DNA of 64,000 bases. It comes from Amphibacillus sp. MSJ-3 (GTDB lineage Bacteria > Bacillota > Bacilli > Bacillales > Amphibacillaceae). The notes beneath the pieces were generated by a model. It was not told where the DNA came from. It did not search any database and saw nothing but the letters and a program-made list of their open reading frames with translations. Location: assembly GCF_018919165.1 (NCBI RefSeq), contig NZ_JAHLQM010000007.1, forward strand, positions 23,165 through 87,164, read 5' to 3'. Shown in pieces: positions 63,926 to 64,000 of this stretch; within the stretch, counting starts at the first letter, position 1; every line of letters starts with the position of its first letter. Both the position numbers and the translations under genes were made by a program.

Positions 63926-64000
63926 AACTGACCGAGCTAACCCTCTTGTTCCAAGAGTTTTTGTTTCTATGCTAATAAGCGTAATCCCTCATTTTTGATA

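Overview
The window is chromosomal DNA of a low-GC, endospore-forming Bacillaceae bacterium. Evidence for this is sigF-spoIIAB-spoIIAA, spoIVA, spoIIM, spmAB, spoVAF, sleB-ypeB, a SpoVIF-like gene and strong GGAGG ribosome binding sites. Gene order closely follows the Bacillus subtilis 'ypi-aro-hep-hbs-spoIVA-gpsA-der-cmk-sleB' and 'recQ-fer', 'sigX-resDE-spm-scp', 'lysA-spoVA-sigF-dacF-xerD-fur-spoIIM' blocks. Several segments normally present in these blocks are missing: qcrABC, menH and resABC (respiration), trpEDCFBA, mtrA/folE, ndk, the riboflavin operon, spoVAA-AE, and deoB/punA. Loss of all three respiration/quinone segments suggests a fermentative, cytochrome- and quinone-free spore former such as Amphibacillus. 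That identification is an inference.

Layout: 1-2.9 kb, dapB (cut by the window edge), ypjD, a small membrane protein, ypjA, a broken short gene and ypiB. 3.2-10.8 kb, TPR protein ypiA and the chorismate/tyrosine/histidine operon aroC-aroB-aroH-hisC-tyrA-aroA. 11.1-15 kb, cheR, hepT, hepS, mtrB, hbs. 15.3-25.8 kb, spoIVA, spoVIF-like, gpsA, der, yphA, an S1-domain protein, plsC, cmk, ypeB, sleB. 26-30.4 kb, mecB (plus strand), ypbE-like, recQ, ypbB, fer. 30.5-38.2 kb, an accessory carbohydrate locus: GH105 hydrolase, CUT1 ABC transporter, and a YesN/YesM-type two-component system whose kinase is split by a frameshift. 38.5-44 kb, rsiX-sigX, resE-resD, rluB. 44.2-48.5 kb, spmB-spmA-dacB, scpB-scpA, ribT. 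48.7-58.2 kb, ppiB, lysA, spoVAF, sigF-spoIIAB-spoIIAA, dacF, xerD, yqzK, fur, spoIIM. 58.4-63.8 kb, an endonuclease Q homologue, nudF, yqkB-like, yqjQ-like SDR, then plus-strand glycerophosphodiesterase and rnz.

Nearly all genes lie on the minus strand. Regulation readable from sequence includes a SigX-type promoter before sigX, a SigH-like promoter before spoIIAA, two Fur/PerR-like boxes before fur, a cre site before the sugar ABC operon, SigA-like promoters before aroC, hbs and mecB, and many intrinsic terminators.

The most unusual non-coding signal is a family of interspersed, hairpin-forming intergenic repeats (about 45-230 bp, at least a dozen full or partial copies) with a conserved 5' end resembling AGTGAACCTTCACTCAGTG. 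One minimal copy is a near-perfect palindrome serving as the aro-operon terminator. I found no tRNA, rRNA, CRISPR, insertion sequence or prophage.
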